64,000 bases of DNA from Caulobacterales bacterium (GCA_020638525.1 JACKIL010000013.1:1-64000); one strand, 5' to 3'; positions 17,245-25,776 are shown, counted from the stretch's first letter. The notes: generated by a model not told the origin, from the letters alone. A program made the numbers and translations.

Positions 17245-17967
17245 ATGCGCACAGGGCTCATCGCCAAGAAACTCGGCATGACGCGGATCTACCGCGAAGA
17301 CGGCACGCATGTGCCTGTCACGGTCATGCAAATCGACAACTGCCAGGTGCTTGGTCAGCGTACGGCTGAAACGAGCGGCTATACGGCGCTGCAACTCGGC
17401 GCTGGCGAGAAGAAAGCCAAGCGCGTCAATCGCGCTGAGCGTGGCCAGTTCGCCGCCGTCAACGTTGCGCCGAAGGCGAAAGTCGCCGAGTTCCGCGTTT
17501 CGGAAGACAACATGATCGACATCGGCGCCGAACTTTCGGCGGAGCACTTCGTGCCGGGCCAGAAAGTCGACGTGACGGGCGAGACGATCGGTAAAGGTTT
17601 CGCCGGCGCCATGAAGCGTCACAACTTCGGCGGTCTTCGCGCCACGCACGGCGTCTCGGTCTCGCACCGCTCGCACGGTTCGACCGGTCAACGCCAGGAT
17701 CCGGGCCGGGTCTTCAAAGGCAAGAAAATGGCCGGCCACATGGGCGCCAAGCAACGCACGACGCAGAACATCGAAGTCGTTCGCATCGATGCGGGCCGCA
17801 ACCTGGTTCTCCTGAAAGGCGCCATTCCGGGCCCGAAAGGCGGCTGGGTGCTGATCCGAGACGCGATCAAGCGCGAACTTCCGGCCGAAGCGCCGAAGCC
17901 GGGCGCGCTGCGCGGCAAAGCCGAAGCCGCTCCTGCGGAAGTCTCTGAAGATAAAGGCGCCGAATAA
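17245..17967 (+). CDS. rplC: 50S ribosomal protein L3
   Basis: This 240-residue early-assembly protein sends a long loop toward the peptidyl transferase centre. The loop (GSTGQRQDPGRVFKGKKMAG) contains the Gln normally methylated by PrmB. It is longer than the E. coli protein (209) because of an Ala/Pro/Glu/Lys-rich C-terminal tail of about 30 residues, common in this class. GAGGAG lies 6 bases before the ATG. Its TAA overlaps the next ATG by one base (TAATG), so rplD is probably translationally coupled. Confidence 0.97.
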   Translation: MRTGLIAKKLGMTRIYREDGTHVPVTVMQIDNCQVLGQRTAETSGYTALQLGAGEKKAKRVNRAERGQFAAVNVAPKAKVAEFRVSEDNMIDIGAELSAEHFVPGQKVDVTGETIGKGFAGAMKRHNFGGLRATHGVSVSHRSHGSTGQRQDPGRVFKGKKMAGHMGAKQRTTQNIEVVRIDAGRNLVLLKGAIPGPKGGWVLIRDAIKRELPAEAPKPGALRGKAEAAPAEVSEDKGAE

Positions 17968-18584
17968 TGAAGCTCGACGTTCTCAACCTCGAAAGCGGCA
18001 AGGCGGGCTCGATCGATCTCGACGAGACGGTCTTCGGCCTTGAGCCGCGCAAAGACATTCTTCATCGCATGGTGACCTATCAGCTCGCCAAGCGTCAGCA
18101 AGGCACGCACAAGTCGAAGCCGCGCTGGGAAGTGAAAGCGACGTCGAAGAAGTTCGGCCGTCAAAAAGGCGGCGGCACGGCGCGTCACGGCAACAAGGCG
18201 GCCCCGCAATTCCGCGGCGGCGGCACGGCGCACGGACCTCGTCCGCGCAGCCATGCGATCGACCTGCCGAAGAAGGTGCGTCGTCTCGCCATGCGCCACG
18301 CGCTGTCGGCCAAGGTCGCCGCCAACGAGCTCTTCATCATTGAAGACGCGACGTCGGCCGCTTCGAAGACCAAAGCGCTGCGCGAGGCTTTCGCCAAGCT
18401 CGGCTTTGCGAACGCGCTGATCGTCGACGCCACGGTTGACGAGAAGTTCGGTCTCGCCGCCCGCAACATTCCGAATATCGACGTGCTGCCGCTCGCCGGC
18501 GCAAACGTCTACGACATCCTGCGCCGTGAGAAACTCGTTCTCACGAAAGCGGCTGTCGCCGGCCTGGAGGCTCGCCTGAAATGA
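17967..18584 (+). CDS. rplD: 50S ribosomal protein L4
   Basis: This 205-residue protein lines the constriction of the exit tunnel with its long central loop. The loop here is the basic, Gly-rich GRQKGGGTARHGNKAAPQF. In E. coli L4 represses its own operon through the S10 leader; no equivalent leader structure could be identified here. The start overlaps the rplC stop by one base, and the last four bases overlap rplW (ATGA). Confidence 0.97.
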   Translation: MKLDVLNLESGKAGSIDLDETVFGLEPRKDILHRMVTYQLAKRQQGTHKSKPRWEVKATSKKFGRQKGGGTARHGNKAAPQFRGGGTAHGPRPRSHAIDLPKKVRRLAMRHALSAKVAANELFIIEDATSAASKTKALREAFAKLGFANALIVDATVDEKFGLAARNIPNIDVLPLAGANVYDILRREKLVLTKAAVAGLEARLK

Positions 18585-18898
18585 GTAAAGCTCCGAAGAA
18601 AGCGGCTCCGGCCGAAAAGCACTTCGACACGCTGATCTCTCCGGTGATCACGGAGAAGTCGACCATGGCGTCGGAAAACAACCAGGTTGTCTTCCGCGTG
18701 CCGCTGACGGCGACGAAGCCGGAGATCAAGGACGCTGTCGAAGCGCTCTTCAAGGTGAAGGTGAAAGCCGTCAACACCTTGCGCAACAAAGGCAAGAACA
18801 AGGTCTTCAAGGGCGTGCCTTACACGCGCTCCACAGTGAAGAAGGCCATCGTGACGCTCGAAGAAGGTCACTCGATCGACGTGACGACGGGCCTCTAA
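18581..18898 (+). CDS. rplW: 50S ribosomal protein L23
   Basis: This 105-residue protein at the tunnel exit is the docking point for trigger factor and signal recognition particle. The core DTLISPVITEKSTM and the FRVPLTATKPEIKDAVEALF helix are conserved. It has about eight extra N-terminal residues (MSKAPKKAAPAEKHF) compared with E. coli. It begins inside the rplD stop (ATGA overlap) and is followed by rplB after 18 bases. Confidence 0.96.
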   Translation: MSKAPKKAAPAEKHFDTLISPVITEKSTMASENNQVVFRVPLTATKPEIKDAVEALFKVKVKAVNTLRNKGKNKVFKGVPYTRSTVKKAIVTLEEGHSIDVTTGL

Positions 18899-18916
18899 GC
18901 GGACGGATATTGAACA

Positions 18917-19756
18917 ATGGCGCTGAGAAAATTCAATCCGACTTCGCCTTCGCGCCGCCAGCTCGTGCTGGTGGACCGGAGCGAGCTTTGGAAGGGCGGC
19001 CCGGAAAAGTCGCTCACCGAAGGTCTTCATTCGAGCGGCGGCCGCAACAATCGCGGGCGCATCACCGTTCGTCGTCGCGGCGGCGGAGCCAAGAAGCTCT
19101 ATCGCAAAATCGACTTCAAGCGGAACAAGTTCGACATCGAAGCCAAGGTCGAGCGCCTTGAATACGATCCGAACCGCACGGCGTTCATCGCGCTCGTGAA
19201 ATATCTCGATGGCGACCTTGCTTACGTACTCGCGCCGCAGCGCCTCAAAGTCGGCGACAAGATCATCTCGGGCGACCGCGTTGACGTGAAGCCGGGCAAT
19301 GCGATGCGCCTGAAGTCGATGCCGATCGGCACCATCATCCACAATGTGGAGATGAAGCCGGGCAAGGGCGGTCAGCTCGCGCGTTCGGCCGGCGCCTACG
19401 CCCAGCTCGTCGGCCGCGATGGCGGCATGGCGCAGATCCGCCTGCAATCGGGTGAAGTTCGCCTCGTGCCGGGCGAGTGCCTCGCCACGATCGGCGCGGT
19501 GTCGAACCCTGACCACCTCAACGAGACCGTCGGCAAAGCCGGCCGGGCTCGTCTTAAAGGTCGCCGCCCGGCTGTTCGCGGCGTCGCCATGAACCCGATC
19601 GACCACCCGCATGGCGGCGGCGAAGGCCGCACCTCGGGCGGCCGTCACCCGGTCACGCCGTGGGGCAAACCCACCAAGGGCCGCAAGACGCGCAAGAACA
19701 AGCGCACTGACAAGCTCATCATTCGCTCGCGTCACGCACGCAAGAAGTCGAGCTAG
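18917..19756 (+). CDS. rplB: 50S ribosomal protein L2
   Basis: This 279-residue protein is needed for subunit association and peptidyl transfer. The functionally essential His lies in MNPIDHPHGGGEGR, which is intact. The N-terminal MALRKFNPTSPSRRQLVLVD and the RGGGAKKLYRKIDFKR segment are typical of alphaproteobacterial L2. It is spaced 18 bases after rplW and 17 before rpsS, with A/G-rich ribosome sites in both gaps. Confidence 0.98.
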   Translation: MALRKFNPTSPSRRQLVLVDRSELWKGGPEKSLTEGLHSSGGRNNRGRITVRRRGGGAKKLYRKIDFKRNKFDIEAKVERLEYDPNRTAFIALVKYLDGDLAYVLAPQRLKVGDKIISGDRVDVKPGNAMRLKSMPIGTIIHNVEMKPGKGGQLARSAGAYAQLVGRDGGMAQIRLQSGEVRLVPGECLATIGAVSNPDHLNETVGKAGRARLKGRRPAVRGVAMNPIDHPHGGGEGRTSGGRHPVTPWGKPTKGRKTRKNKRTDKLIIRSRHARKKSS

Positions 19757-19773
19757 GACGCCGGAGAAAGATC

Positions 19774-20052
19774 ATGTCACGTTCCGTCTGGAAAGGCCCT
19801 TTCATCGACCGCTACCTGCTCGCGAAAGCCGAGCAGGCGCAGGGCGGCGCGCATAAGGGCGGCATCAAAACCTGGTCGCGTCGTTCGACCGTGCTGCCGC
19901 ACTTCGTGGGCCTCACGTTCAACGTTTACAACGGCCACAAATTCATCCCGGTGCACGTCACCGAGGACATGGTCGGTCACAAGCTCGGCGAGTTCGCGCC
20001 GACGCGGACCTACACCGGCCATGGCGCCGACAAGAAGGCGAAGAGAGGCTAA
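19774..20052 (+). CDS. rpsS: 30S ribosomal protein S19
   Basis: This 92-residue head protein contacts S13 and forms intersubunit bridge B1a. The start MSRSVWKGPF and the signature GHKLGEFAPTRTYTGH are complete. GGAGAAAG lies 6-7 bases before the ATG. rplV starts only 3 bases after the stop. Confidence 0.97.
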   Translation: MSRSVWKGPFIDRYLLAKAEQAQGGAHKGGIKTWSRRSTVLPHFVGLTFNVYNGHKFIPVHVTEDMVGHKLGEFAPTRTYTGHGADKKAKRG

Positions 20053-20055
20053 GCC

Positions 20056-20436
20056 ATGGGTCAGAAGAAAAACGCGCGCCGTGTCGCCGAGAATGCGGCG
20101 ATGGCCAAAGGCAAGATGATCAAGACCTCGCCCCAGAAGCTTAACCTGGTGGCGCAGACGATCCGCGGCAAGAAAGTGGAGAAGGCGCTCGCCGAACTCC
20201 AGTTCTCGCGCAAGCGCGTCGCCAAGCAGGTCAAGAGCGTGCTCGAAAGCGCGATCGCCAACGCCGAGAACAACCATGATCTCGACATTGACGCGCTCGT
20301 CGTGAGCCAGGCTTTTGTCGGCAAGAACCTGGTGATGAAGCGCTGGAGCCCCCGTGGCCGCGGCCGCGTCGGCAAGATCATGAAGCCGTTCGCCGAGATT
20401 ACGATCGTCGTCAAAGAAGTTGAGGAGGCCGCTTAA
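20056..20436 (+). CDS. rplV: 50S ribosomal protein L22
   Basis: This 126-residue protein sends a beta-hairpin into the exit tunnel near the macrolide site. The hairpin here includes KRWSPRGRGRVGKIMKPFAE, with no insertion or deletion of the kind seen in erythromycin resistance. The N-terminus (MGQKKNARRVAENAAMAKGK) is slightly extended. Its stop overlaps the rpsC ATG by one base (TAATG). Confidence 0.96.
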   Translation: MGQKKNARRVAENAAMAKGKMIKTSPQKLNLVAQTIRGKKVEKALAELQFSRKRVAKQVKSVLESAIANAENNHDLDIDALVVSQAFVGKNLVMKRWSPRGRGRVGKIMKPFAEITIVVKEVEEAA

Positions 20437-21155
20437 TGGGCCAGAAGGTCAACCCCATCGGTCTGCGTCTCGGGATCAACCGGACCTGGGATTCGCGCTG
20501 GTTCGCGAACAAAGGTCCTTATGCCGATCTTCTTCACGAAGACCTGGCGATCCGGAAATATCTTCAGGAGCGCCTGAAGCAGGCCGGCGTGTCGCGCATC
20601 ATCATCGAGCGCCCGCACAAGAAGTGCCGCGTGACGATCTATACGGCCCGTCCGGGCGTCGTGATCGGCAAGAAAGGCGCGGACATCGAGAAGCTGCGTC
20701 TTGAGCTTTCGAAGCTGTCGTCTTCGGAAACGGTTCTCAACATCGTTGAGATCCGCAAGCCGGAGATCGATGCGACGCTCGTCGCCGAGAACATCGCCCA
20801 GCAGCTCGAGCGCCGGGTTGCATTCCGCCGCGCTATGAAGCGCGCAATGCAGACGGCTCAGCGCATGGGCGCTCTCGGCATCCGCGTTACGGTTTCCGGC
20901 CGCCTTGGCGGCGCGGAGATCGCGCGTACGGAATGGTATCGCGAAGGCCGCGTTCCGCTGCACACGCTGCGTGCGGATATCGATTACGGCGTCGCGACCG
21001 CGCGCACGACCTACGGCGCCATCGGCGTGAAGGTGTGGATCTTCAAAGGCGAGATCATGGAACATGATCCGCTCGCGCAGGAAAAACGTCTGATCGACGC
21101 GCAGACCGGCGGCGTTGCCCGCCGTGAAGACTCGCGCGGCGAACAGCACGCGTAA
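20436..21155 (+). CDS. rpsC: 30S ribosomal protein S3
   Basis: This 239-residue protein at the mRNA entry site contributes to ribosomal helicase activity. The KH domain is marked by RPGVVIGKKGADIEKLR. The C-terminal half has the RMGALGIRVTVSGRLGGAEIAR block. The start MGQKVNPIGLRLGINRTWDS is invariant-like. It has the usual short variable tail and ends 21 bases before rplP. Confidence 0.98.
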   Translation: MGQKVNPIGLRLGINRTWDSRWFANKGPYADLLHEDLAIRKYLQERLKQAGVSRIIIERPHKKCRVTIYTARPGVVIGKKGADIEKLRLELSKLSSSETVLNIVEIRKPEIDATLVAENIAQQLERRVAFRRAMKRAMQTAQRMGALGIRVTVSGRLGGAEIARTEWYREGRVPLHTLRADIDYGVATARTTYGAIGVKVWIFKGEIMEHDPLAQEKRLIDAQTGGVARREDSRGEQHA

Positions 21156-21176
21156 GATAGGGATTGGAGACGGGCG

Positions 21177-21590
21177 ATGTTGCAGCCGAAGCGGACCAAA
21201 TTCCGCAAACAGTTCAAAGGGCGCATTCACGGCGTCGCTAAAGGCGGCACGGACCTCAATTTCGGGTCGCATGGCCTGAAAGCGGTCGAGCCCGAGCGCA
21301 TCACGGCGCGTCAGATCGAGGCTTCGCGCCGCGCGATCACCCGCGCGATGAAGCGCGCCGGCCGCGTCTGGATCCGCGTGTTCCCGGACGTTCCGGTTTC
21401 GAAGAAGCCGACCGAAGTCCGCATGGGTTCCGGTAAAGGTACGCCGGAATACTGGGTTGCGCGCATCAAGCCGGGCCGGATCATCTTCGAGATCGACGGC
21501 GTCACAGAAGAAGTCGCTCAAGAAGCGCTCGCACTCGGCGCTGCGAAGCTGCCGATCAAGACGCGCGTCGTGAAGCGCATTGGCGAATAG
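21177..21590 (+). CDS. rplP: 50S ribosomal protein L16
   Basis: This 137-residue protein helps position the A-site tRNA. The MLQPKRTKFRKQFKGRIHG start and the GSGKGTPEYWVARIKPGRIIFE segment are conserved. The Arg equivalent to E. coli Arg81, hydroxylated by YcfD where present, falls in the PTEVRMGSGKG part. It lies 11 bases before rpmC. Confidence 0.97.
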   Translation: MLQPKRTKFRKQFKGRIHGVAKGGTDLNFGSHGLKAVEPERITARQIEASRRAITRAMKRAGRVWIRVFPDVPVSKKPTEVRMGSGKGTPEYWVARIKPGRIIFEIDGVTEEVAQEALALGAAKLPIKTRVVKRIGE

Positions 21591-21601
21591 GAGCAAGTCA
21601 G

Positions 21602-21802
21602 ATGAAAGCGTCTGAAGTGCGCAGCATGACTGTCGATCAGCTGAAGGACAAACTCTTCCAGCTGAAGAAAGAGCAGTTCAACCTCCGCTTCCAGAAGGCC
21701 TCGGGCCAGCTGGAGCGCACGGCGCGGATCGGCGAAGTTCGCCGCGACATCGCGCGCGTGAAGACCATCCTGCGCGAGAAAGCCGCGCCGGCGGCGAACT
21801 AG
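21602..21802 (+). CDS. rpmC: 50S ribosomal protein L29
   Basis: This 66-residue, all-helical protein sits near the tunnel exit beside L23. The signature KEQFNLRFQKASGQLE and the following ARIGEVRRDIARVKTILRE helix are complete. The short Ala-rich end (KAAPAAN) is variable in the family. Downstream rpsQ starts after 15 bases with AGGAAGAGG as its ribosome site. Confidence 0.96.
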   Translation: MKASEVRSMTVDQLKDKLFQLKKEQFNLRFQKASGQLERTARIGEVRRDIARVKTILREKAAPAAN

Positions 21803-21817
21803 GAAGAGGCGAAGAAG

Positions 21818-22060
21818 ATGCCGAAACGAATTCTGCAGGGCACGGTCGTCAGCGACAAAGGCGCGAAGACGGTTGTCGTCAGCGTCGACCGTATTTTCAC
21901 GCACCCGCTCTATCAGAAGACGGTGCGCCGCTCGAAGCGCTACCACGCTCACGATGACGCCGACACGTTCAAGGTGGGCGATATCGTGCAGATCCAGGAA
22001 TGCGCGCCGAAGTCGAAACTGAAGCGCTGGGAAGTCATCGGGCTCGGCTCGAAGGGCTAG
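21818..22060 (+). CDS. rpsQ: 30S ribosomal protein S17
   Basis: This 80-residue OB-fold protein is one of the first to bind the 5' domain of 16S rRNA. It shows LQGTVVSDKGAKTVVVSVDR, HPLYQKTVRRSKRYHAHD and GDIVQIQECAPKSKLKRW. A 50-base gap, longer than its neighbours', follows before rplN. Confidence 0.96.
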   Translation: MPKRILQGTVVSDKGAKTVVVSVDRIFTHPLYQKTVRRSKRYHAHDDADTFKVGDIVQIQECAPKSKLKRWEVIGLGSKG

Positions 22061-22110
22061 TTGAAGATCGAATTGGGAAGGCCGGGCCGTAGGGTTCGGG
22101 GAGGGTCGAT

Positions 22111-22479
22111 ATGATCCAGATGCAAACGAATTTGGACGTCGCCGACAACTCTGGCGCTAAGCGCGTTCAGTGCATCAAAGTGCTGGGCGGGGCCGGGCGC
22201 CGTTACGCAGGCGTCGGCGACATCATCGTCGTGTCGGTGAAAGAGGCGATTCCGCGCGGCCGGGTCAAAAAAGGCCAGGTCATGAAAGCGGTCGTCGTTC
22301 GCACGGCGAAAGACATCAAACGCCGCGACGGTTCGGTCATCCGCTTCGATCGCAACGCCGCCGTTCTGATCAACAACAATAAAGAGCCGATCGGCACTCG
22401 TATCTTTGGCCCGGTGACGCGCGAGCTTCGCGCCGCCAACCACATGAAGATCGTGTCGCTCGCGCCGGAAGTGCTCTGA
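22111..22479 (+). CDS. rplN: 50S ribosomal protein L14
   Basis: This 122-residue protein forms bridge B8 with 16S rRNA and is the binding site of the silencing factor RsfS. The start MIQMQTNLDVADNSGAKRVQ and the end HMKIVSLAPEVL match the family exactly in layout. The ribosome site is GGGAGGGTCG. rplX begins after 12 bases. Confidence 0.97.
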   Translation: MIQMQTNLDVADNSGAKRVQCIKVLGGAGRRYAGVGDIIVVSVKEAIPRGRVKKGQVMKAVVVRTAKDIKRRDGSVIRFDRNAAVLINNNKEPIGTRIFGPVTRELRAANHMKIVSLAPEVL

Positions 22480-22491
22480 AAGGATTTCGAG

Positions 22492-22803
22492 ATGGCCGCG
22501 AAAATCAAAAAGGGCGATAAAGTCGTCGTGCTTGCGGGCAAGTACCGCGGCGTCGAAGGCGAGGTGCTCCAGGTGCTCCCGCAAGACGACCGCGTCGTCG
22601 TGCGCGGCGTCAATGTCATCAAGAAGCACCAGCGCCAGACGCCGGCTCAGCAAGGCGGGATCATTTCCCGCGAAGCGCCGATCCACGTCTCGAACGTTGC
22701 GCTGAGCGCTGACGGCAAACCGTCGCGCGTTGGATTCAAGATCATGGACGACGGGCGCAAAGTGCGCGTCGCCAAGAAGTCCGGAGAGGTTATCGATGGC
22801 TGA
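22492..22803 (+). CDS. rplX: 50S ribosomal protein L24
   Basis: This 103-residue assembly initiator binds the 5' end of 23S rRNA. The KOW motif is KKGDKVVVLAGKYRGVEGEV. The downstream NVIKKHQRQTPAQQGGIISREAPIHVSNV block is typical. Its last eight bases overlap the start of rplE, the longest overlap in the ribosomal series. Confidence 0.96.
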   Translation: MAAKIKKGDKVVVLAGKYRGVEGEVLQVLPQDDRVVVRGVNVIKKHQRQTPAQQGGIISREAPIHVSNVALSADGKPSRVGFKIMDDGRKVRVAKKSGEVIDG

Positions 22804-23368
22804 GGCTCAGAGCTATACGCCGCGTCTGAAGACCCTTTATCAGAACGAGATCCGCTCGCGTCTGATCGAGAAGTTCAGCTACGCGAACCCGATGATGACG
22901 CCGAGGATCACCAAGATCGTCGTCAACATGGGCGTCGGCGACGCCGTCAACGACCGCAAGGCCGTCGAAGCGGCCGCAGTCGATCTCGCGAAAATCGCGG
23001 GGCAGAAAGCGGTCATCACGAAAGCCAAGAAATCCATCGCGAGCTTCAAGGTTCGCGAAGGCATGGCGATCGGCTGCAAGGTCACCCTTCGCTCCGACCG
23101 CATGTATGAGTTTCTCGACCGGCTCGTCACGATCGCGCTGCCGCGCGTTCGCGACTTCCGCGGCCTGTCGGGCAAGAGCTTTGACGGCCGGGGCAATTAC
23201 GCTCTCGGCCTCAAGGAACACATCGTGTTCCCGGAAATCGACTACGACAAAGTCGACAAGGTTCGCGGCATGGACATCATCGTTTGCACGACTGCGCGGA
23301 CGGACGCAGAAGCGCGCGCCCTGCTCGACGAGTTCAACTTCCCGTTCCGCAAAGACGCGAAGAAATAG
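22796..23368 (+). CDS. rplE: 50S ribosomal protein L5
   Basis: This 190-residue protein anchors 5S rRNA in the central protuberance and contacts the P-site tRNA. The ATG at 22796 lies inside the rplX 3' end and has GGAGAGG about 5 bases before it. It yields MAEAQSYTPRLKTLYQNEIR, about 10 residues longer than E. coli, as usual in this class. The frame is open further upstream (22730), but that would sit wholly within rplX. KIVVNMGVGDA and the final EFNFPFRK are present. Confidence 0.96.
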   Translation: MAEAQSYTPRLKTLYQNEIRSRLIEKFSYANPMMTPRITKIVVNMGVGDAVNDRKAVEAAAVDLAKIAGQKAVITKAKKSIASFKVREGMAIGCKVTLRSDRMYEFLDRLVTIALPRVRDFRGLSGKSFDGRGNYALGLKEHIVFPEIDYDKVDKVRGMDIIVCTTARTDAEARALLDEFNFPFRKDAKK

Positions 23369-23411
23369 GCAAGGTCCGGACGAACCGGAAACCGGCTTAA
23401 GGAGACAGTAA

Positions 23412-23717
23412 ATGGCCAAAAAAGGAATGCTTGAGCGCAACAAGAAGCGTCAACGGATGTCGAAGCAATTCGACGCCAAGCGCGAGCGACTCAAGGCGAT
23501 TATCAAGGACCAGTCGAAGCCGGCTGAAGAGCGCTTCGACGCGGTGCTTAAACTCGCCGAAGTGCCGCGCAACGCTTCGAAGACGCGCGTTCGCAACCGC
23601 TGCCTGGTGTCGGGGCGTCCGCGCGGGTTCTACCGGAAGCTGAAGATGTCGCGCGTCGCGCTGCGTCAGCTGGGCTCGGAAGGGCTCATCCCGGGTTTGG
23701 TGAAATCGAGCTGGTAA
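23412..23717 (+). CDS. rpsN: 30S ribosomal protein S14 (zinc-free type)
   Basis: This 101-residue protein is the long form lacking the CxxC zinc ribbon. Only one Cys is present, in RNRCLVSGRPRGFYRK. It binds the 30S head next to S3 and S10. The ATG at 23412 is preceded by AAGGAGACAGTAA, a strong ribosome site. rpsH starts 13 bases after the stop. Confidence 0.97.
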   Translation: MAKKGMLERNKKRQRMSKQFDAKRERLKAIIKDQSKPAEERFDAVLKLAEVPRNASKTRVRNRCLVSGRPRGFYRKLKMSRVALRQLGSEGLIPGLVKSSW

Positions 23718-23730
23718 GGGGCATCCCAAG

Positions 23731-24129
23731 ATGGCGATCAACGACCCCATCGGTGATCTGATCACCCGTTTGCGCAATGCTCAGATGCGCAACCACCAAG
23801 TGACGTCGGTTCCGGCTTCGCGTCTTCGCGGCTGGGTCCTCGACGTGCTGGCGGACGAAGGTTACATCCGCGGTTATTCGCGCGTCGAAAAAGACGGCGA
23901 GCAACCGGTGTTTGAAGTCGAGCTGAAATATTTCGACGGCGCGCCCGTGATCTCGAAGATCCAGCGCGTTTCGAAGCCGGGCCGGCGCGTTTATTCGTCG
24001 GTCAAGGAACTGACCTCGGTCAGGAACGGGCTCGGCATTTCTATTCTGTCCACGCCGAAGGGCGTGATGTCGGACGCGGCGGCGCGCGCAGCCAATGTTG
24101 GCGGCGAAGTGCTCTGCCAAGTCTACTAG
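23731..24129 (+). CDS. rpsH: 30S ribosomal protein S8
   Basis: This 132-residue protein binds helix 21 of 16S rRNA. In E. coli it represses the spc operon by binding the rplE start region. The N-terminal DPIGDLITRLRNAQ (here NDPIGDLITRLRNAQMR) and the C-terminal GISILSTPKGVMSDAAARAANVGGEVLC are conserved. It is spaced 13 bases after rpsN and 23 before rplF. Confidence 0.97.
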   Translation: MAINDPIGDLITRLRNAQMRNHQVTSVPASRLRGWVLDVLADEGYIRGYSRVEKDGEQPVFEVELKYFDGAPVISKIQRVSKPGRRVYSSVKELTSVRNGLGISILSTPKGVMSDAAARAANVGGEVLCQVY

Positions 24130-24152
24130 GCGTTTGCGAGGAGACGAGACCC

Positions 24153-24686
24153 ATGTCCCGTATCGGCAAGAAACCGGTCGCAGTTCCGAAGGGCGTCACC
24201 GTTTCGGTGAACGGCCAGACGGTTACGGCCAAAGGCCCGAAAGGCGAACTCAAATTCGTCGTCAACGACCTGTGCTCGGTCGCGCTTGAGAGCGACCAGG
24301 TTTCGGTGACGCCGGTCGACAAGTCGAAGGCGGCGCGCTCGCAGTGGGGCATGAGCCGCACGATGATCGCGAACATGATGCAGGGCGTGAGCAATGCATT
24401 CTCTCGCAAGCTCGAGCTCGTCGGCGTCGGTTATCGTGCGCAGATGAAGGGCAACTCGCTCAGCCTCGCGCTCGGCTTCTCGCACGACGTCGATTTCCCG
24501 ACGCCTGCGGGCATCAAGATCGAAACGCCGAAGCCGACCGAGATCATTATCTCCGGCATCGACAAGCAGCTTGTCGGCGAAACCGCCGCCAAAATCCGCA
24601 GCTATCGTCCGCCCGAGCCCTACAAAGGCAAAGGCGTGAAGTACGAAGGCGAATACATCTTCCGCAAGGAAGGTAAGAAGAAGTAA
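24153..24686 (+). CDS. rplF: 50S ribosomal protein L6
   Basis: This 177-residue protein lies close to the factor-binding sarcin-ricin loop. The two alpha/beta repeats are visible, the second starting near LELVGVGYRAQMKGNSLSLA. The terminal RPPEPYKGKGVKYEGE signature is intact. The ATG follows GAGGAGACGAGACCC. The gap to rplR is 45 bases. Confidence 0.97.
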   Translation: MSRIGKKPVAVPKGVTVSVNGQTVTAKGPKGELKFVVNDLCSVALESDQVSVTPVDKSKAARSQWGMSRTMIANMMQGVSNAFSRKLELVGVGYRAQMKGNSLSLALGFSHDVDFPTPAGIKIETPKPTEIIISGIDKQLVGETAAKIRSYRPPEPYKGKGVKYEGEYIFRKEGKKK

Positions 24687-24731
24687 CGGAACGCCGTCCA
24701 TCGGGGCGGATGAGATTGGGAAGCGACAGCC

Positions 24732-25097
24732 ATGGCTGACACCGCAAGAAAACTATACAACAAGCGCGCGCAGCGGACCCGCACCAAGCTTGCGAAGGTC
24801 GCTGGCGAGCGTCCTCGCCTGTCGGTGTTCCGTTCGTCCAAGAACATCGCGGCGCAGATCATCGACGACAAGAGCGGCAAGACGATCGTCTCCGCATCGT
24901 CGCTCGACAAGGATCTGCGTGAGGCGATCGGCAAAGGCTCGAACAAGGACGCCGCCGCTCAAGTGGGCAAAGCGCTCGCCGAACGCGCGAAAGGCGCCGG
25001 CGTCGCCGAGGTCGTCTTCGATCGCGGCGGCTACATTTATCATGGGCGCGTGAAAGCGCTCGCCGAGGCGGCTCGCGAAGCCGGCCTCAACTTCTAG
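24732..25097 (+). CDS. rplR: 50S ribosomal protein L18
   Basis: This 121-residue protein binds 5S rRNA together with L5. It has RLSVFRSSKNIAAQIIDD near the middle and the FDRGGYIYHGRVKALAEAAREAGLNF end that closes nearly all bacterial L18 proteins. The N-terminal basic region (KLYNKRAQRTRTKLAKV) contacts rRNA. rpsE starts 20 bases downstream. Confidence 0.97.
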   Translation: MADTARKLYNKRAQRTRTKLAKVAGERPRLSVFRSSKNIAAQIIDDKSGKTIVSASSLDKDLREAIGKGSNKDAAAQVGKALAERAKGAGVAEVVFDRGGYIYHGRVKALAEAAREAGLNF

Positions 25098-25117
25098 GGT
25101 TCTGAAGGAGATTATTG

Positions 25118-25753
25118 ATGGCGCGCGAAGATGGACGCGGAGAAGGTCGCGGAGAGGGCCGGGGCGAAGGCCGGGGCCGCGGTCGCGGTCGTGAGCGTGA
25201 TCGCGAGCGGGAACGCGAGCGCGAGGAGCGCGACGAGTTCGTCGATAAGCTCGTTGCGATCAACCGCGTCGCGAAAGTCGTGAAGGGCGGCAAGAACTTC
25301 GGTTTCGCCGCGCTCGTCGTCGTCGGCGATCAGAAAGGCCGCGTCGGTTACGGCAAGGGCAAGGCCCGCGAGGTTCCGGAAGCGATCCGCAAGGCGACTC
25401 AGGAAGCCAAGCGTCAGCTCGTCCGCGTGCCGCTGCGCGAAGGCCGCACCTTGCACCATGACGCGCAAGGCCGCTGGGGCGCGGGCAAAGTCATTCTCCG
25501 CGCGGCGCCTCCGGGCACCGGCATCATCGCGGGCGGCCCGATGCGCGCCGTCTTCGAAACGCTCGGCGTTCAGGACGTCGTCGCCAAGTCGATGGGTTCG
25601 TCGAACCCGTACAACATGGTGCGCGCCACGATCGACGCGCTGCAGGCCCAGTCGAGCCCGCGCTCGATTGCGAACAAGCGCGGCAAGAAAGTCGCCGACA
25701 TTCTCGCGCGCCGCACCGGCGGCGGCGAAGCGACCGGCGCAGACGCCGCCTAA
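25118..25753 (+). CDS. rpsE: 30S ribosomal protein S5 with Gly-Arg/Glu-Arg repeat N-terminus
   Basis: This 211-residue fidelity protein lies near the mRNA entry channel. The core starts near residue 40 (EFVDKLVAINRVAKVVKGG) and is complete, including GYGKGKAREVPEAIRKA and GSSNPYNMVRATIDAL. The first 40 residues are low complexity: repeated Gly-Arg-Gly-Glu units, then Gly-Arg, then Arg-Glu dipeptides. Extended N-termini are common in alphaproteobacterial S5, but this regular composition is unusual. The ATG at 25118 is preferred over the TTG one codon upstream because GAAGGAGAT is well placed. The 23-base gap to rpmD contains GAAGAGG. Confidence 0.96.
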   Translation: MAREDGRGEGRGEGRGEGRGRGRGRERDREREREREERDEFVDKLVAINRVAKVVKGGKNFGFAALVVVGDQKGRVGYGKGKAREVPEAIRKATQEAKRQLVRVPLREGRTLHHDAQGRWGAGKVILRAAPPGTGIIAGGPMRAVFETLGVQDVVAKSMGSSNPYNMVRATIDALQAQSSPRSIANKRGKKVADILARRTGGGEATGADAA

Positions 25754-25776
25754 GCTGACGAAGAGGATTGGTTGCA

